A DNA stretch of 64,000 nucleotides from Gammaproteobacteria bacterium (lineage in GTDB: Bacteria; Pseudomonadota; Gammaproteobacteria; Pseudomonadales; Pseudohongiellaceae): NCBI GenBank assembly GCA_029244985.1, contig JAQWQD010000054.1:1-64000 (forward strand), read 5' to 3'. Shown one piece after another: positions 43,996 through 52,955 of the stretch. A program made the translations under genes and the position numbers. The notes beneath the pieces were generated by a model. The model made no database searches. It was not told where the DNA came from and saw only the letters and a program-made list of their open reading frames with translations. How positions within the stretch are numbered: the stretch's first letter is position 1; the number at the start of each line of letters is the position of its first letter.

Positions 43996-45315
43996 ATGTT
44001 TAAAGCGAGAATCGTGTCAATTTTTGTAGGTTTCTGTCTATCTACAGGTGTCTTTGCTCAACTGCAAAGGCCCAATTTCATCGTGGTCATGGCAGACGAT
44101 CTTGGATTTGGCGATCTCGGGATATACGGTTCCACATTAATCCAAACTCCAAATCTGGATCGTATGGCAGCGGAAGGAATTTATTTCGATTCTTTTTATG
44201 CCAGCGCTAATGTCTGTACTGCTTCTCGAGGAGGCCTGCTTACTGGTCGTTATCCAGTGCGATTGGATTTAGTTACTGATGTTGCTCGCCCAACGAATGA
44301 AATCCACTTGGCAGAATCTGAAATCACCATTGCTGAAGCGCTGAGAGAAGAAGGCTATAAAACCGCACTGTTTGGAAAATGGCATTTGGGTTCTCGCCTG
44401 GAATGGTACCCATTGAACCATGGATTCGATGAATTTTATGGCGTCCTCCACAGTAACGATATGCCTGATTTTGTGTTGTACCAGGATGCTCAAGTCATCG
44501 AGAACCCTGTCGATCAAACAACACTGACACAAAGATACACCGCTGAATCACTGCGCTTTATTGAAGAAAACCAGAACCATCCTTTCTTCCTCTATCTCCC
44601 TCACAGTTTTCCCCATGTACCTCTATTCGTCTCCGACGAGTTTGAAAACCAGTCCGAAGCAGGTCTATACGGTGATGTTGTTGAAACTATCGACTGGAGT
44701 ATGGGAGAGATTTTCGACAAACTAAAAGAATTAGAAATCGATGAACAAACGATGGTGATATTCACTTCTGACAATGGCCCTTGGTTTGAAGGTAGCTCCG
44801 GTCAGTTCCGTAATCGCAAAGGCAGTTCTTGGGAAGGTGGTCTGCGAGTACCTTTTATCGCAAGGTGGCCGGGCGTAATTCCTATAGGTAGCCATTCCAG
44901 CGAAGCGGCAATGAATATTGATATTCTTCCAACGTTGCTCGATTTTGCCGATGTTCCTCTACCGGATGAGCGCACAATAGATGGAGCAAGTATCCGAGGA
45001 ATCTTAAGCAAGAATGAGAAAACACCTCACGAAAAGCTCTACCTTTTTAATAACGATCGAATTGCAGGAGTCCGCAGTGGTAATTGGAAACTCGTACTTG
45101 AAAGTTGGTATCGCGGGGCACTTCCAAGTTTTGATAATCCTAATTCCTACTATGGCCCCGAAGGTCTTCTATTCGATCTAGAAAAAGACCCTGGTGAAAC
45201 ATACAGCTATACTCGCGAAAATCCTGACGTAGTTGAGAAATTGCGAAACTATTTAATTCAAGGACAAAAAGAATTGGAATCTTTTGTTCTCCCTGACATG
45301 TGGAACCGACTCTAA
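43996..45315 (+). CDS. Secreted sulfatase (family S1)
   Basis: A 439-residue enzyme with a signal peptide ending VFAQ. The metal site DD is in VMADDLGFGD (D34, D35) and the formylglycine motif is C74-T-A-S-R in VCTASRGGLLTGRYP; it has Ala where most have Pro, within the range accepted by formylglycine-generating enzyme. Further conserved blocks are GKWHLGS and SDNGPWFEG. Such sulfatases remove sulfate from algal polysaccharides or sulfated steroids and glycosides. It begins the probable sugar-cluster operon: the next start is 20 bases after its stop. Confidence 0.9.
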   Translation: MFKARIVSIFVGFCLSTGVFAQLQRPNFIVVMADDLGFGDLGIYGSTLIQTPNLDRMAAEGIYFDSFYASANVCTASRGGLLTGRYPVRLDLVTDVARPTNEIHLAESEITIAEALREEGYKTALFGKWHLGSRLEWYPLNHGFDEFYGVLHSNDMPDFVLYQDAQVIENPVDQTTLTQRYTAESLRFIEENQNHPFFLYLPHSFPHVPLFVSDEFENQSEAGLYGDVVETIDWSMGEIFDKLKELEIDEQTMVIFTSDNGPWFEGSSGQFRNRKGSSWEGGLRVPFIARWPGVIPIGSHSSEAAMNIDILPTLLDFADVPLPDERTIDGASIRGILSKNEKTPHEKLYLFNNDRIAGVRSGNWKLVLESWYRGALPSFDNPNSYYGPEGLLFDLEKDPGETYSYTRENPDVVEKLRNYLIQGQKELESFVLPDMWNRL

Positions 45316-45335
45316 GTCAACAACGAGAATCCCGA

Positions 45336-46391
45336 ATGAAGACTATAAAAGGACCTGCAATATTCTTAGCGCAATTTGCAGCAAATGAATCACCATTTAA
45401 TTCTTTAAATGATATTGGACACTGGGCTGCCAAACTCGGGTTCAAAGGCGTCCAGATTCCAAGCTGGGATGCGCGACTATTTGACTTAAAGCAAGCGGCG
45501 GAGAGCCAAGGTTATTGCGACGAAGTGAGGGGCACTCTGGCTGAACATGGTATTGAAATTACTGAGCTATCCACGCATTTGCAGGGCCAGCTAGTCGCCG
45601 TGCATCCTGCCTACGATGAAATGTTTGATGGCTTCGCCGCACCGGAAGTTCAAGGCGACCCTACTGCGCGGCAGGCCTGGGCAGTCGAACAAATGTTATT
45701 AGCTGCTAAGGCCTCACACAACCTTGGCCTTACTGCGCATGCTAGCTTTCCGGGCGCTCTGGCATGGCCCTATTTTTATCCCTGGCCGCAGCGTCCAGCA
45801 GGCCTTGTGGAAGCGGCATTCGATGAACTCGCTAAACGCTGGCATCCGATCTTAGACGCCTTCGATGAATCTGGAGTAGATATTGGTTTTGAGATTCATC
45901 CTGGCGAGGATCTGCACGACGGCATTACTTTCGAAATGTTTTTAGAGCGCGTTAACAATCACCCTCGTTGTAATATTCTTTTCGATCCGAGTCATCTTAT
46001 CCTGCAGCAATTAGACTACCTTGCCTTTATGGATGAATATAAAGAACGCATAAGACTCGTTCACATAAAAGATGCAGAGTTTAATCCTACTGCCAAACAA
46101 GGCGCTTACGGTGGCTATCAATCCTGGATTGACCGGGCTGGCCGCTTTAGATCTTTGGGTGACGGACAGGTCGATTTCAGGGGAATCTTTTCTAAACTCA
46201 GCGCCAATGATTTTGATGGCTGGGCAGTACTTGAGTGGGAGTGCTGTCTCAAACATCAGGAAGACGGTGCGCGTGAAGGCGCAGAATTTATACGCGACCA
46301 TATTATACATGTCACGGATAAAGCCTTTGATGACTTTGCTGATTCCGGTGTAAACGAAGCAATCAATAGAAAAATTTTAGGCCTCAGTTAG
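45336..46391 (+). CDS. Sugar phosphate isomerase/epimerase family protein (TIM barrel)
   Basis: ATG 45336 gives 351 residues; a frame from 45300 overlaps the sulfatase stop and adds 12 odd residues. The AP-endonuclease-2-type TIM barrel (PF01261) shows metal-binding residues in GFEIHPGED, LFDPSHL, RLVHIKDAEF and WAVLEWEC. No signal peptide, so cytoplasmic. Members interconvert keto/aldo sugars and inosose derivatives. In this cluster it probably handles a sugar released from a sulfated glycoside or 3-keto-sugar. A Gfo/Idh/MocA gene follows after 62 bases. Confidence 0.87.
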   Translation: MKTIKGPAIFLAQFAANESPFNSLNDIGHWAAKLGFKGVQIPSWDARLFDLKQAAESQGYCDEVRGTLAEHGIEITELSTHLQGQLVAVHPAYDEMFDGFAAPEVQGDPTARQAWAVEQMLLAAKASHNLGLTAHASFPGALAWPYFYPWPQRPAGLVEAAFDELAKRWHPILDAFDESGVDIGFEIHPGEDLHDGITFEMFLERVNNHPRCNILFDPSHLILQQLDYLAFMDEYKERIRLVHIKDAEFNPTAKQGAYGGYQSWIDRAGRFRSLGDGQVDFRGIFSKLSANDFDGWAVLEWECCLKHQEDGAREGAEFIRDHIIHVTDKAFDDFADSGVNEAINRKILGLS

Positions 46392-46453
46392 TTATACTGT
46401 ATCGAGAAATTTTTGAAGAAATAATACGGCTAATCTAGGGAACAAGACTAAGC

Positions 46454-47593
46454 ATGCAAAAGATCAAACTAGGCATGGTAGGCGGAGGTAAAGATGCCTT
46501 TATCGGAAGCGTCCATAGAATGGCCGCTAGATTAGATGATCGATATGATCTCGTCGCCGGAGCGTTAAGTAGCAGTCCGATCAAAGCTAGCGAATCAGCT
46601 GTCGAGATCGGCATAGATAAAAAACGTAGTTACACCTCCTACCAAGAGATGGCCAAAAAAGAAGGAAAGCTAGCAGATGGTATAGATGCTGTTGCTATCG
46701 TAACTCCGAATCATTTGCATGCAGATGTTGCTAAAGAGTTCCTTGAGGCCGGCATTCATGTTATTTGCGACAAACCCTTAACAGCAAAATTAAGTGATGC
46801 TGAAGAACTCGCTACTTTGGTGAAGGAGTCGGGGTTAGTTTTCGCGATAACTTACAACTACAGTGGCTATCCAATGGTCCGACAAGCCAAAGAGATGATA
46901 GCAAAAGGCGAAATTGGCACTGTGCGCTTGGTGCAGTCGGAATACGCGCAAGATTGGTTAGCAACAAATATTGAACAAAATGGCCAAAAGCAGGCTACTT
47001 GGCGAACAGACCCAAATCAAGCCGGAGCGGGCGGTGCAATTGGCGATATTGGCACTCATGCATATCACCTCGCCGAGTTTATTACAGGCTTGGAGGCTAG
47101 CTCTTTACTGGCAGATTTGGACTCATTCGTATCCGGTAGGTCGCTCGATGATAATGCCAATATACTTCTGCATTACAAAAATGGCGCCAAGGGCATGCTC
47201 TGGGTGAGCCAAATCGCCAGCGGCAAAGAGAACGGCCTAAATATCCGCATTTTTGGCGATAAGGGTGGGCTCGAATGGTCGCAAGAAGATCCTAATTACC
47301 TTCAGCACACTACCCTGGGTAAGCCGAAACAAATACTCACGCGCGCTGGTTCAACTTCTGGAGAGCTCGCGAATGCGGCCTCCCGCATCCCGAGTGGCCA
47401 CCCAGAAGGATTTATTGAAGGTTTCGCCAACATCTATCGGGAAACGGCAGATTTGATACTGGCTCATAACAACAAAACAGAATTTACTAACCTTGTTCCG
47501 ACAGTTGATGATGGATTGCGGGGCATGCGTTTTATCGATAAAGCTGTCGCTTCGAATCAAGCCGGCTCAATCTGGCAAAGCTTGGACCACTAA
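46454..47593 (+). CDS. Gfo/Idh/MocA family oxidoreductase (cytoplasmic)
   Basis: A 379-residue NAD(P)-dependent dehydrogenase. The N-terminus reads LGMVGGGKDAFIGSVHRMA (dinucleotide site) and the catalytic-site ICDKPLTAKLSDAEE has DKP in place of EKP. The C-terminal His is in GAIGDIGTHAYHLA. Without a signal peptide it should act in the cytoplasm, likely on the same sugars as the isomerases around it. It partly overlaps a spurious longer reading of the next gene. Confidence 0.88.
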   Translation: MQKIKLGMVGGGKDAFIGSVHRMAARLDDRYDLVAGALSSSPIKASESAVEIGIDKKRSYTSYQEMAKKEGKLADGIDAVAIVTPNHLHADVAKEFLEAGIHVICDKPLTAKLSDAEELATLVKESGLVFAITYNYSGYPMVRQAKEMIAKGEIGTVRLVQSEYAQDWLATNIEQNGQKQATWRTDPNQAGAGGAIGDIGTHAYHLAEFITGLEASSLLADLDSFVSGRSLDDNANILLHYKNGAKGMLWVSQIASGKENGLNIRIFGDKGGLEWSQEDPNYLQHTTLGKPKQILTRAGSTSGELANAASRIPSGHPEGFIEGFANIYRETADLILAHNNKTEFTNLVPTVDDGLRGMRFIDKAVASNQAGSIWQSLDH

Positions 47594-47663
47594 CCCTATA
47601 TACCGGGACTGTTACCAATCAAAGTGTTCAGCTACACTGTTTTTCTGCACCAGGAGAAGAATA

Positions 47664-48506
47664 ATGAATGATCAAGTCCAATCCCGTCGTCAATTTTTAC
47701 AACAAGCAGCCATTACTAGCGCAATGGCTGCTACTCCATTCTCAGTTGCTCTAGCTCAGAGTCGCCGAGTAGACAGGATAGGTTTACAGCTTTACACATT
47801 GCGCGCTGAAATGGCCCAGGATTTTGAAGGTACTTTAGAGAAGCTCGCAGAGCTCGGTTTTAAAGAAATGCAGTTTGCTGGCTATCACGGGAGGCCCATC
47901 GCAGAAGTCCGTCGGGTATTAGATCGCCTAGGTTTATCATCCCCCGCTGCTCACGTCGGTCTCAACTTGTTCAGAGAAGACGTAGACAAACAAATTGATA
48001 TTGCTGGTGAACTTGGCCAGAAATATATGGTGGTCCCCTCTTTACCCGGAGACGAGCGGACACTTGCTCATTATGAAAGACATGCCGAAGCGCTAAACGA
48101 CTATGGACAACGCTGTAAAGACGCCGGAATAACTATTGGTTATCACAATCATAGTTTTGAGTTTGAAACACAAGGCAATAAAATTGGCTACGACTATTTA
48201 TTGACTTTGACCGACCCCGATCTTGTAGTTTTTGAATTAGATCTTTATTGGGCGGTCAATGCTGGAGCAGACCCCATTGTCATCTTTAATGAAAATCCAG
48301 GTCGCTTCCCGATGGTTCATGTCAAAGATCAAAACGCAGCAGGTCAGATGGTGGATGTTGGCCGTGGCATAATCGACTTCGCTGCAATTTTTACCCATTC
48401 TGATACTGCTGGCATCGAACATTATTTCATTGAGCATGACGCTCCTGATGATGGTATTAGTTCCGTTGCTTACAGTTTTAACGCCGTAAACAGCATTCGT
48501 TTTTAA
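47664..48506 (+). CDS. Sugar phosphate isomerase/epimerase family protein, Tat-exported
   Basis: ATG 47664 follows AGGAGAAGAATA, giving 280 residues; a longer reading from 47493 runs into the Gfo/Idh/MocA gene and is rejected. The twin-arginine signal QSRRQFLQQAAI leads to a TIM-barrel domain: GLQLYTLRAEM, HNHSFEFE, ELDLYWAVNAG, MVHVKDQ. Such exported isomerase-like proteins occur in 3-keto-glycoside clusters. It precedes the GMC gene by 14 bases. Confidence 0.87.
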   Translation: MNDQVQSRRQFLQQAAITSAMAATPFSVALAQSRRVDRIGLQLYTLRAEMAQDFEGTLEKLAELGFKEMQFAGYHGRPIAEVRRVLDRLGLSSPAAHVGLNLFREDVDKQIDIAGELGQKYMVVPSLPGDERTLAHYERHAEALNDYGQRCKDAGITIGYHNHSFEFETQGNKIGYDYLLTLTDPDLVVFELDLYWAVNAGADPIVIFNENPGRFPMVHVKDQNAAGQMVDVGRGIIDFAAIFTHSDTAGIEHYFIEHDAPDDGISSVAYSFNAVNSIRF

Positions 48507-48520
48507 GAAACCAGATCATC

Positions 48521-50227
48521 ATGGCTGAGCAAATTTACGATGTTATTATAGTTGGCTCTGGGGCCGGTGGTGGCATGGCTACCCACCAACTTGCTAATGC
48601 AGGTCTTAAAGTTGCACTAATTGAAGCTGGTGATTTTTACGACCCTGCCGATGAAGAGCAACGCACTCAACTTCGTTACCCCTGGGAATCCCCTCGTCGC
48701 GGTGCCAGTACCCAAAGACGCCCATTCGGTGACTACAATTCCTGCATCGGTGGGTGGGAGTTAGATGGAGAGCCCTATACGCAAAAAGGCGAGACAGATT
48801 TCATGTGGTGGCGAGGCCGTATGCTTGGTGGTCGCACCAATCACTGGGGCCGAATTTCTCTCAGGTTTGGCCCATTAGATTTTGGACGCAGAGACATTGA
48901 TGGTCTTGGTGACAATTGGCCAATAGGTTACGGAGACATAAAACCCTATTATGATAAAGTTGATAAGCTAATCGGTGTTTTTGGCAGCAATGAAGGGCTC
49001 TACAACGACCCAGATGGCTATTTTTTACCTGCACCAAAACCTCGATTACATGAGCTTTATTATATTGATGGTGCTCGTAAATCTAATGTACCAGTAATTC
49101 CTGCGCGCAAATCTATACTCACAAAACGTATTAATCATGAAAGAGGCCTTTGCTTCTATTGCGGCCAGTGCAGTCGGGCCTGTGGAGTTCATGCAGATTT
49201 TTCATCAAGCACAGTGCTTATTTATCCTGCCCTTAATGGCGGCCAAGTGGACTTGTTCACAAATTCAATGGTTCGCGAAGTCACCACAGATCGGGAAGGC
49301 AGAGCCACTGGTGTTAGCTACATCGATAAAAAGAATCATCAAGATTTACAACTGCGAGGTCGGTCCGTGATTTTAGCAGCTTCGGCTTGCAGCAGCGCTC
49401 GCATATTACTAAATTCAAGAAGCAGCCAACATGATAATGGCCTTGGCAATAGTAGTGATCATGTTGGTCGTTACTTGCATGATTCAACTGGCGCGAGTCG
49501 CGCGGCCTTCTTACCCGACCTAATGGATCGTGATATTTACAATGAAGATGGCGTGGGTGGAATGCATGTCTACACACCTTGGTGGTTGGAAGGCGCCAAT
49601 CTGGATTTCTCTCGCGGCTACCATTTAGAGATCGGCGGTGGCATGAGCATGCCATCTTATGGCTTTGGCTTTGCTGCAAATCAATACAATGAATACTTGG
49701 GTAAACGGGTCGGCGGTTATGGAAATCAATTAAGAGATGATATTCGGCGATTCTATGGCGCTAGGCTTAGCATTGCTTGTCGTGGCGAGAGTGTTCCGCA
49801 ATACAATAATCGATGCGAATTAGATCCTGTTGTTGTGGACGAATGGGGAATACCAGTGCTGCGCTTTGATTATCAATGGACCCAGCAGGAAATTAATCAG
49901 GCCCGACATATGCAAGACACAATGGAAGAGCTACTTGAAGCATCTGGCGGAGTCACGCTGGGCGATAAACCAGGTGCAGACCAAAATTACGGATTAACTA
50001 AACCAGGCGAAATTATTCACGAAGTAGGCACTACACGCATGGGTGTCGATGTAGGGACCAGTGTTACAAATGAGTTCGGTCAGTTACACGATGCCGAAAA
50101 TGTTTTTGTGGTGGATGGTGGTACCTTTGTATCGCAAGCTGATAAAAATCCGACCTGGACTATATTGGCACTAGCCTGGCGAACTTCTGATTACATTGTT
50201 GAACAAATGCGACAAAGGAATATCTAG
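48521..50227 (+). CDS. GMC family oxidoreductase with a cysteine cluster (FAD glucose dehydrogenase alpha-like)
   Basis: A 568-residue flavoprotein. The FAD site is DVIIVGSGAGGGMATHQLA. Cysteines C211, C214, C217 and C221 (LCFYCGQCSRACG) match the 6- and 4-residue intervals of the [3Fe-4S] ligands of bacterial FAD-glucose dehydrogenase (C212, C218, C222). The C-terminal NPTWTILALAWR is typical of the same branch. No signal peptide, so it should be exported piggyback on the Tat partner encoded next. It probably oxidises a glycoside at C3 or C1. The usual cytochrome beta subunit is not adjacent. Confidence 0.88.
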   Translation: MAEQIYDVIIVGSGAGGGMATHQLANAGLKVALIEAGDFYDPADEEQRTQLRYPWESPRRGASTQRRPFGDYNSCIGGWELDGEPYTQKGETDFMWWRGRMLGGRTNHWGRISLRFGPLDFGRRDIDGLGDNWPIGYGDIKPYYDKVDKLIGVFGSNEGLYNDPDGYFLPAPKPRLHELYYIDGARKSNVPVIPARKSILTKRINHERGLCFYCGQCSRACGVHADFSSSTVLIYPALNGGQVDLFTNSMVREVTTDREGRATGVSYIDKKNHQDLQLRGRSVILAASACSSARILLNSRSSQHDNGLGNSSDHVGRYLHDSTGASRAAFLPDLMDRDIYNEDGVGGMHVYTPWWLEGANLDFSRGYHLEIGGGMSMPSYGFGFAANQYNEYLGKRVGGYGNQLRDDIRRFYGARLSIACRGESVPQYNNRCELDPVVVDEWGIPVLRFDYQWTQQEINQARHMQDTMEELLEASGGVTLGDKPGADQNYGLTKPGEIIHEVGTTRMGVDVGTSVTNEFGQLHDAENVFVVDGGTFVSQADKNPTWTILALAWRTSDYIVEQMRQRNI

Positions 50228-50235
50228 GCTCGAAA

Positions 50236-50955
50236 ATGGACAGAAGAGAAACACTAAAATCCCTATTTTTGGCCCCATTGGCAGGTTCTGTAATCACCTC
50301 TACTGCTTGCAGTAGTATCAGTGGTAACACTCAGCCCCTAATTAGCTGGACTCCCCTTCCCACTAATTACTCCTATGGCCGAACCGAAATCGAAAGGCTC
50401 TCTGACCAAAAGCTATTTGCCGAAACCTACTTTCGGGAGCACGAGTTGGTAACCATAGCGGTCTTGTGCGACATAATCTTACCAAATGAAAACCCAAATG
50501 GCGGCGCTCTGGATGCTGGACTGCCTGACTTTGTTGAATTTATGGTAAAAGATCGAACACAATACAAGTTACCTGTTAGAGGAGGTATTGCTTGGCTAGA
50601 TAATTATGCCATTGAGAATCATGGTGCAGATTTTATAAACATCAGTGAAAAACAACGCCTCAGTGTTTGTGATGACATCGCCTACGCAGATAATAGCAAT
50701 CCTGATTTACAAACCGGGATCCGTTTTTTCTCGCTAATGCGAGACCTGACCTTGACAGGATACTACACCACGGAACGCGGACTGAAAGAACTAGGCTATA
50801 TTGGAAATAGTCCAAATGTATGGGATGGCGTGCCTGATGAAGTGCTTAAGCGCCATGGCAAATCTTATGAACCAGAATGGCTAGCTAAGTGCGTCGATCA
50901 GACCAAAAGGGATGAAGTTGCCGAATGGGACGAGGATATGAACTTACTTGGCTAA
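50236..50955 (+). CDS. Gluconate 2-dehydrogenase subunit 3 family protein, Tat signal
   Basis: A 239-residue small subunit (PF13618). The N-terminus MDRRETLKSLFLAPLAGSV is a Tat signal that also carries a lipobox-like STAC. The subunit directs export of and stabilises the GMC flavoprotein encoded eight bases before. The pair with DUF1080 downstream resembles glycoside 3-dehydrogenase clusters. A cytochrome subunit is not seen. Confidence 0.88.
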   Translation: MDRRETLKSLFLAPLAGSVITSTACSSISGNTQPLISWTPLPTNYSYGRTEIERLSDQKLFAETYFREHELVTIAVLCDIILPNENPNGGALDAGLPDFVEFMVKDRTQYKLPVRGGIAWLDNYAIENHGADFINISEKQRLSVCDDIAYADNSNPDLQTGIRFFSLMRDLTLTGYYTTERGLKELGYIGNSPNVWDGVPDEVLKRHGKSYEPEWLAKCVDQTKRDEVAEWDEDMNLLG

Positions 50956-50989
50956 CCATCGGGAAAGCAAACTTGTAATGAGACTGATT

Positions 50990-51751
50990 ATGAACAAACT
51001 TTTTTTACTACTTAGCTTCCTATCTGTATCTTCAGTTTCAAATGCTCAAACTGCGATTTTAGGCAATCCTGTTGGCCCTTTACCTGAAAAAATAACAGGT
51101 GTTATTGAAGGCTCACCCCCATCAGATGCAATAGTTTTATTCGATGGAGTAAATATGGATGCTTGGAAACATGTGGGGAGTGGCGAAGCATCGCAGTGGC
51201 ATATCGATGATGGCGTGCTAACCGTAAATAATGGCAGCGGAACACTGGTTAGTAAACAATCCTTTGGCGACATTCAATTACATATCGAATGGCGACCAAG
51301 TGAAGAGATAATAGGCGAGGGCCAGAGCCGAGGTAACAGCGGCATCTTTATGCAGTCTTTGTTTGAAATTCAAATGCTGGACAGTTGGGAAAACCCTACT
51401 TATGTAAATGGCCAGGCTGGTTCTGTATATCACCAATACCCGCCATTGGTAAACGCTTCAAATCCCCCAGGAGAATGGCAAGCCTATGACATCATTTTCA
51501 CCGCACCTATTTATGATCGCGATGGCACTCTACAAAGCCCTGCCTATGTGACATTAATTCATAATGGCGTGCTGGTGCAAAATCATACAGAAGTATTAGG
51601 TAGCACATTTCCTACCGTTCCTGAATACAAAGCGATCTGCGAGCCCTATGAAATTGGAGAAACTATGGATTGCACGGGCAAATTGCCATTGTTGCTGCAG
51701 GATCATGGTCAGGTAGTTTCATTTCGCAATATTTGGTTAAGAGAACTGTAA
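50990..51751 (+). CDS. DUF1080 family protein (3-keto-disaccharide hydrolase type), secreted
   Basis: ATG 50990 gives 253 residues with a signal peptide (LFLLLSFLSVSSVSNAQ); a TTG at 50948 and ATG at 50978 are earlier alternatives. The fold is the concanavalin-like DUF1080 (PF06439): LFDGVNMDAWKH, WHIDDGVLTV, RGNSGIFMQ, WQAYDIIF, VQNHTEV. Several such proteins hydrolyse 3-keto-glycosides. Together with the GMC and subunit-3 genes this fits the oxidation-cleavage of glycosides in the periplasm. Its stop ends the cluster. Confidence 0.85.
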   Translation: MNKLFLLLSFLSVSSVSNAQTAILGNPVGPLPEKITGVIEGSPPSDAIVLFDGVNMDAWKHVGSGEASQWHIDDGVLTVNNGSGTLVSKQSFGDIQLHIEWRPSEEIIGEGQSRGNSGIFMQSLFEIQMLDSWENPTYVNGQAGSVYHQYPPLVNASNPPGEWQAYDIIFTAPIYDRDGTLQSPAYVTLIHNGVLVQNHTEVLGSTFPTVPEYKAICEPYEIGETMDCTGKLPLLLQDHGQVVSFRNIWLREL

Positions 51752-51970
51752 GCGGTTAAATACAGCCCAGCCTCTTTTATATAGTAACTAGAACAGCCTC
51801 TATTCCTGACCCTTGCTCTTTTTCGAACTGTGGCCATTTCTGATTATCTTTCACAATACAATTGAGCTCGTCTTTTCCCAGCGATGAATAATGCGTCTAC
51901 TTTAAGTCGGCTTCATGGATAGCGCATAGACCAATTATTTCAAACAGTTAGCCCGCACTATGTAAGACTC

Positions 51971-52010
51971 TTAGCAATATAGTAAAGTATATTATTTACT
52001 ATATTGCTAA
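51971..52010. repeat. Perfect 16-bp inverted repeat
   Basis: TTAGCAATATAGTAAA at 51971-51986, loop of eight bases, then its exact reverse complement at 51995-52010. It is A/T-rich and has no T-tract, so a simple terminator is unlikely. The origin is not known. Confidence 0.9.
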
Positions 52011-52220
52011 ATTTGGCTGAATCAGCCTTTACTCCAGCAATCAAGAAGAAACTAAGCTATTCATAGAACTAACTCTCGTGTCACTGTGTCTTGTGATTCA
52101 CTATATATAGTGGTATCTTCTTCCTCGCAACACAGCATAATGGTCTAATGTCGTATTGCACTTACCTGAGGCACAGCCACACCACACCTTTCAAACTGTG
52201 TATCAGGCACTCCTTGGGTT

Positions 52221-52254
52221 TCCCGCCCTCTACCATTGCTGTAGAGGGCCGGGA
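52221..52254. repeat. GC-rich bulged stem-loop
   Basis: TCCCG-CCCTCTAC, loop CATTGCT, then GTAGAGGG, one bulged C, CGGGA: 13 paired bases with a single bulge. REP-like elements share size and the bulged palindrome, but no second copy was seen in the window. Confidence 0.75.
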
Positions 52255-52425
52255 TACTCTCTGAAACTCTATCTTCCGCTTCCTTAATTTTCTTATCAAT
52301 TCCACTGGGCATTTCTAACGCCTATGTTCTATGGAAACGTTACTTTCAAAGCAAGCGTAAGTTTTGTGTATTGCGAGCAGCGTCGAAGTCTCTATGCTGA
52401 TTTTTCCCCATTTATAGCCGGGCAT

Positions 52426-52450
52426 AAAAAAGGAAGGCAATTGCCTTCCT
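52426..52450 (-). terminator. Rho-independent terminator for the DUF4920 gene
   Basis: On the minus strand the palindrome AGGAAGGCAATTGCCTTCCT (52431-52450) is followed by T-rich TTTTT. It lies 35 bases beyond the minus-strand stop at 52485. Confidence 0.85.
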
Positions 52451-52484
52451 ATTCGAATAATTTGTTTTGATTAACTAATAAATA

Positions 52485-52955
52485 TTAAGAGCGATTTTCT
52501 AACTGCACCGCACGAGCCAAAATAGAATATTCTTGAACTTCGCCCTCAAGTTTCAAGGTTGATTGGGCGCCCGCATCTTGCGCAAAATGCTCAGCTTGTT
52601 CACCAGAAAGAGTATGTTGAGTCAGCTGTCCGTAAATGACTGAGCGCTGCATACTAGTTTCAATAGGAATAAAAAATCCATAATCTTCAAAAGTAACACG
52701 AGCGTAGGTATCACCATCGATCAAAATCATCCAACATCCTTTCGCCTGGCATACTTCAGTAACTTGTCCGGCAATTTTCACAAACCCTTCTTGGCCTTGG
52801 TCGAGTTTAACAATCGCTTGTTTCAGTGAAACCGGATCGCCAGCAGATGGCACTTCCCCACCAAAAGTTTGATCGGCCCTAAAGGTTTGATCTGCTTGCG
52901 CACTGAAAATAATGCTCACTATTGCGCAAATTATAAACCCTGTTCGCTTTTTCAT
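52485..52955 (-). CDS. DUF4920 domain protein, exported
   Basis: I use ATG 52955 (GAGGGAA upstream), giving 156 residues; a reading to 53009 is rejected. The signal peptide is FIICAIVSIIFSAQA. The DUF4920 region contains VCQAKGCWM and VTFEDYGFF, with two Cys separated by four residues. Function is unknown. Just after cleavage the sequence ADQTF-R-ADQTF repeats a five-residue unit, a small duplication unlike its relatives. Confidence 0.82.
   Translation of the reverse strand: MKKRTGFIICAIVSIIFSAQADQTFRADQTFGGEVPSAGDPVSLKQAIVKLDQGQEGFVKIAGQVTEVCQAKGCWMILIDGDTYARVTFEDYGFFIPIETSMQRSVIYGQLTQHTLSGEQAEHFAQDAGAQSTLKLEGEVQEYSILARAVQLENRS

Larger units (their letters stand above)
51752..52484. other. 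Gene-free intergenic region with several hairpins, 733 bases
   Basis: No supported gene. It holds a 16-base perfect inverted repeat (51971-52010), a bulged GC-rich stem-loop (52221-52254) and the terminator of the following minus-strand gene (52426-52450). A minus-strand ORF of 55 residues (52145-52312) has no ribosome binding site. Its size relative to neighbours and hairpin content suggest a remnant of mobile DNA or a regulatory RNA. Confidence 0.6.

Noticed and set aside
47493..47663. 57-codon extension of the Tat-exported isomerase
   Set aside because: It runs back into the Gfo/Idh/MocA gene; ATG 47664 has a strong ribosome binding site and begins the Tat leader.
49314..49679. 121-codon antisense frame in the GMC gene
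   Set aside because: It is antisense to strongly conserved coding sequence and rich in His and Arg as expected for a complementary-frame artefact.
52145..52312. 55-residue minus-strand ORF in the hairpin region
   Set aside because: No ribosome binding site, no recognisable family, and it covers the GC-rich stem-loop. Kept as a note only.
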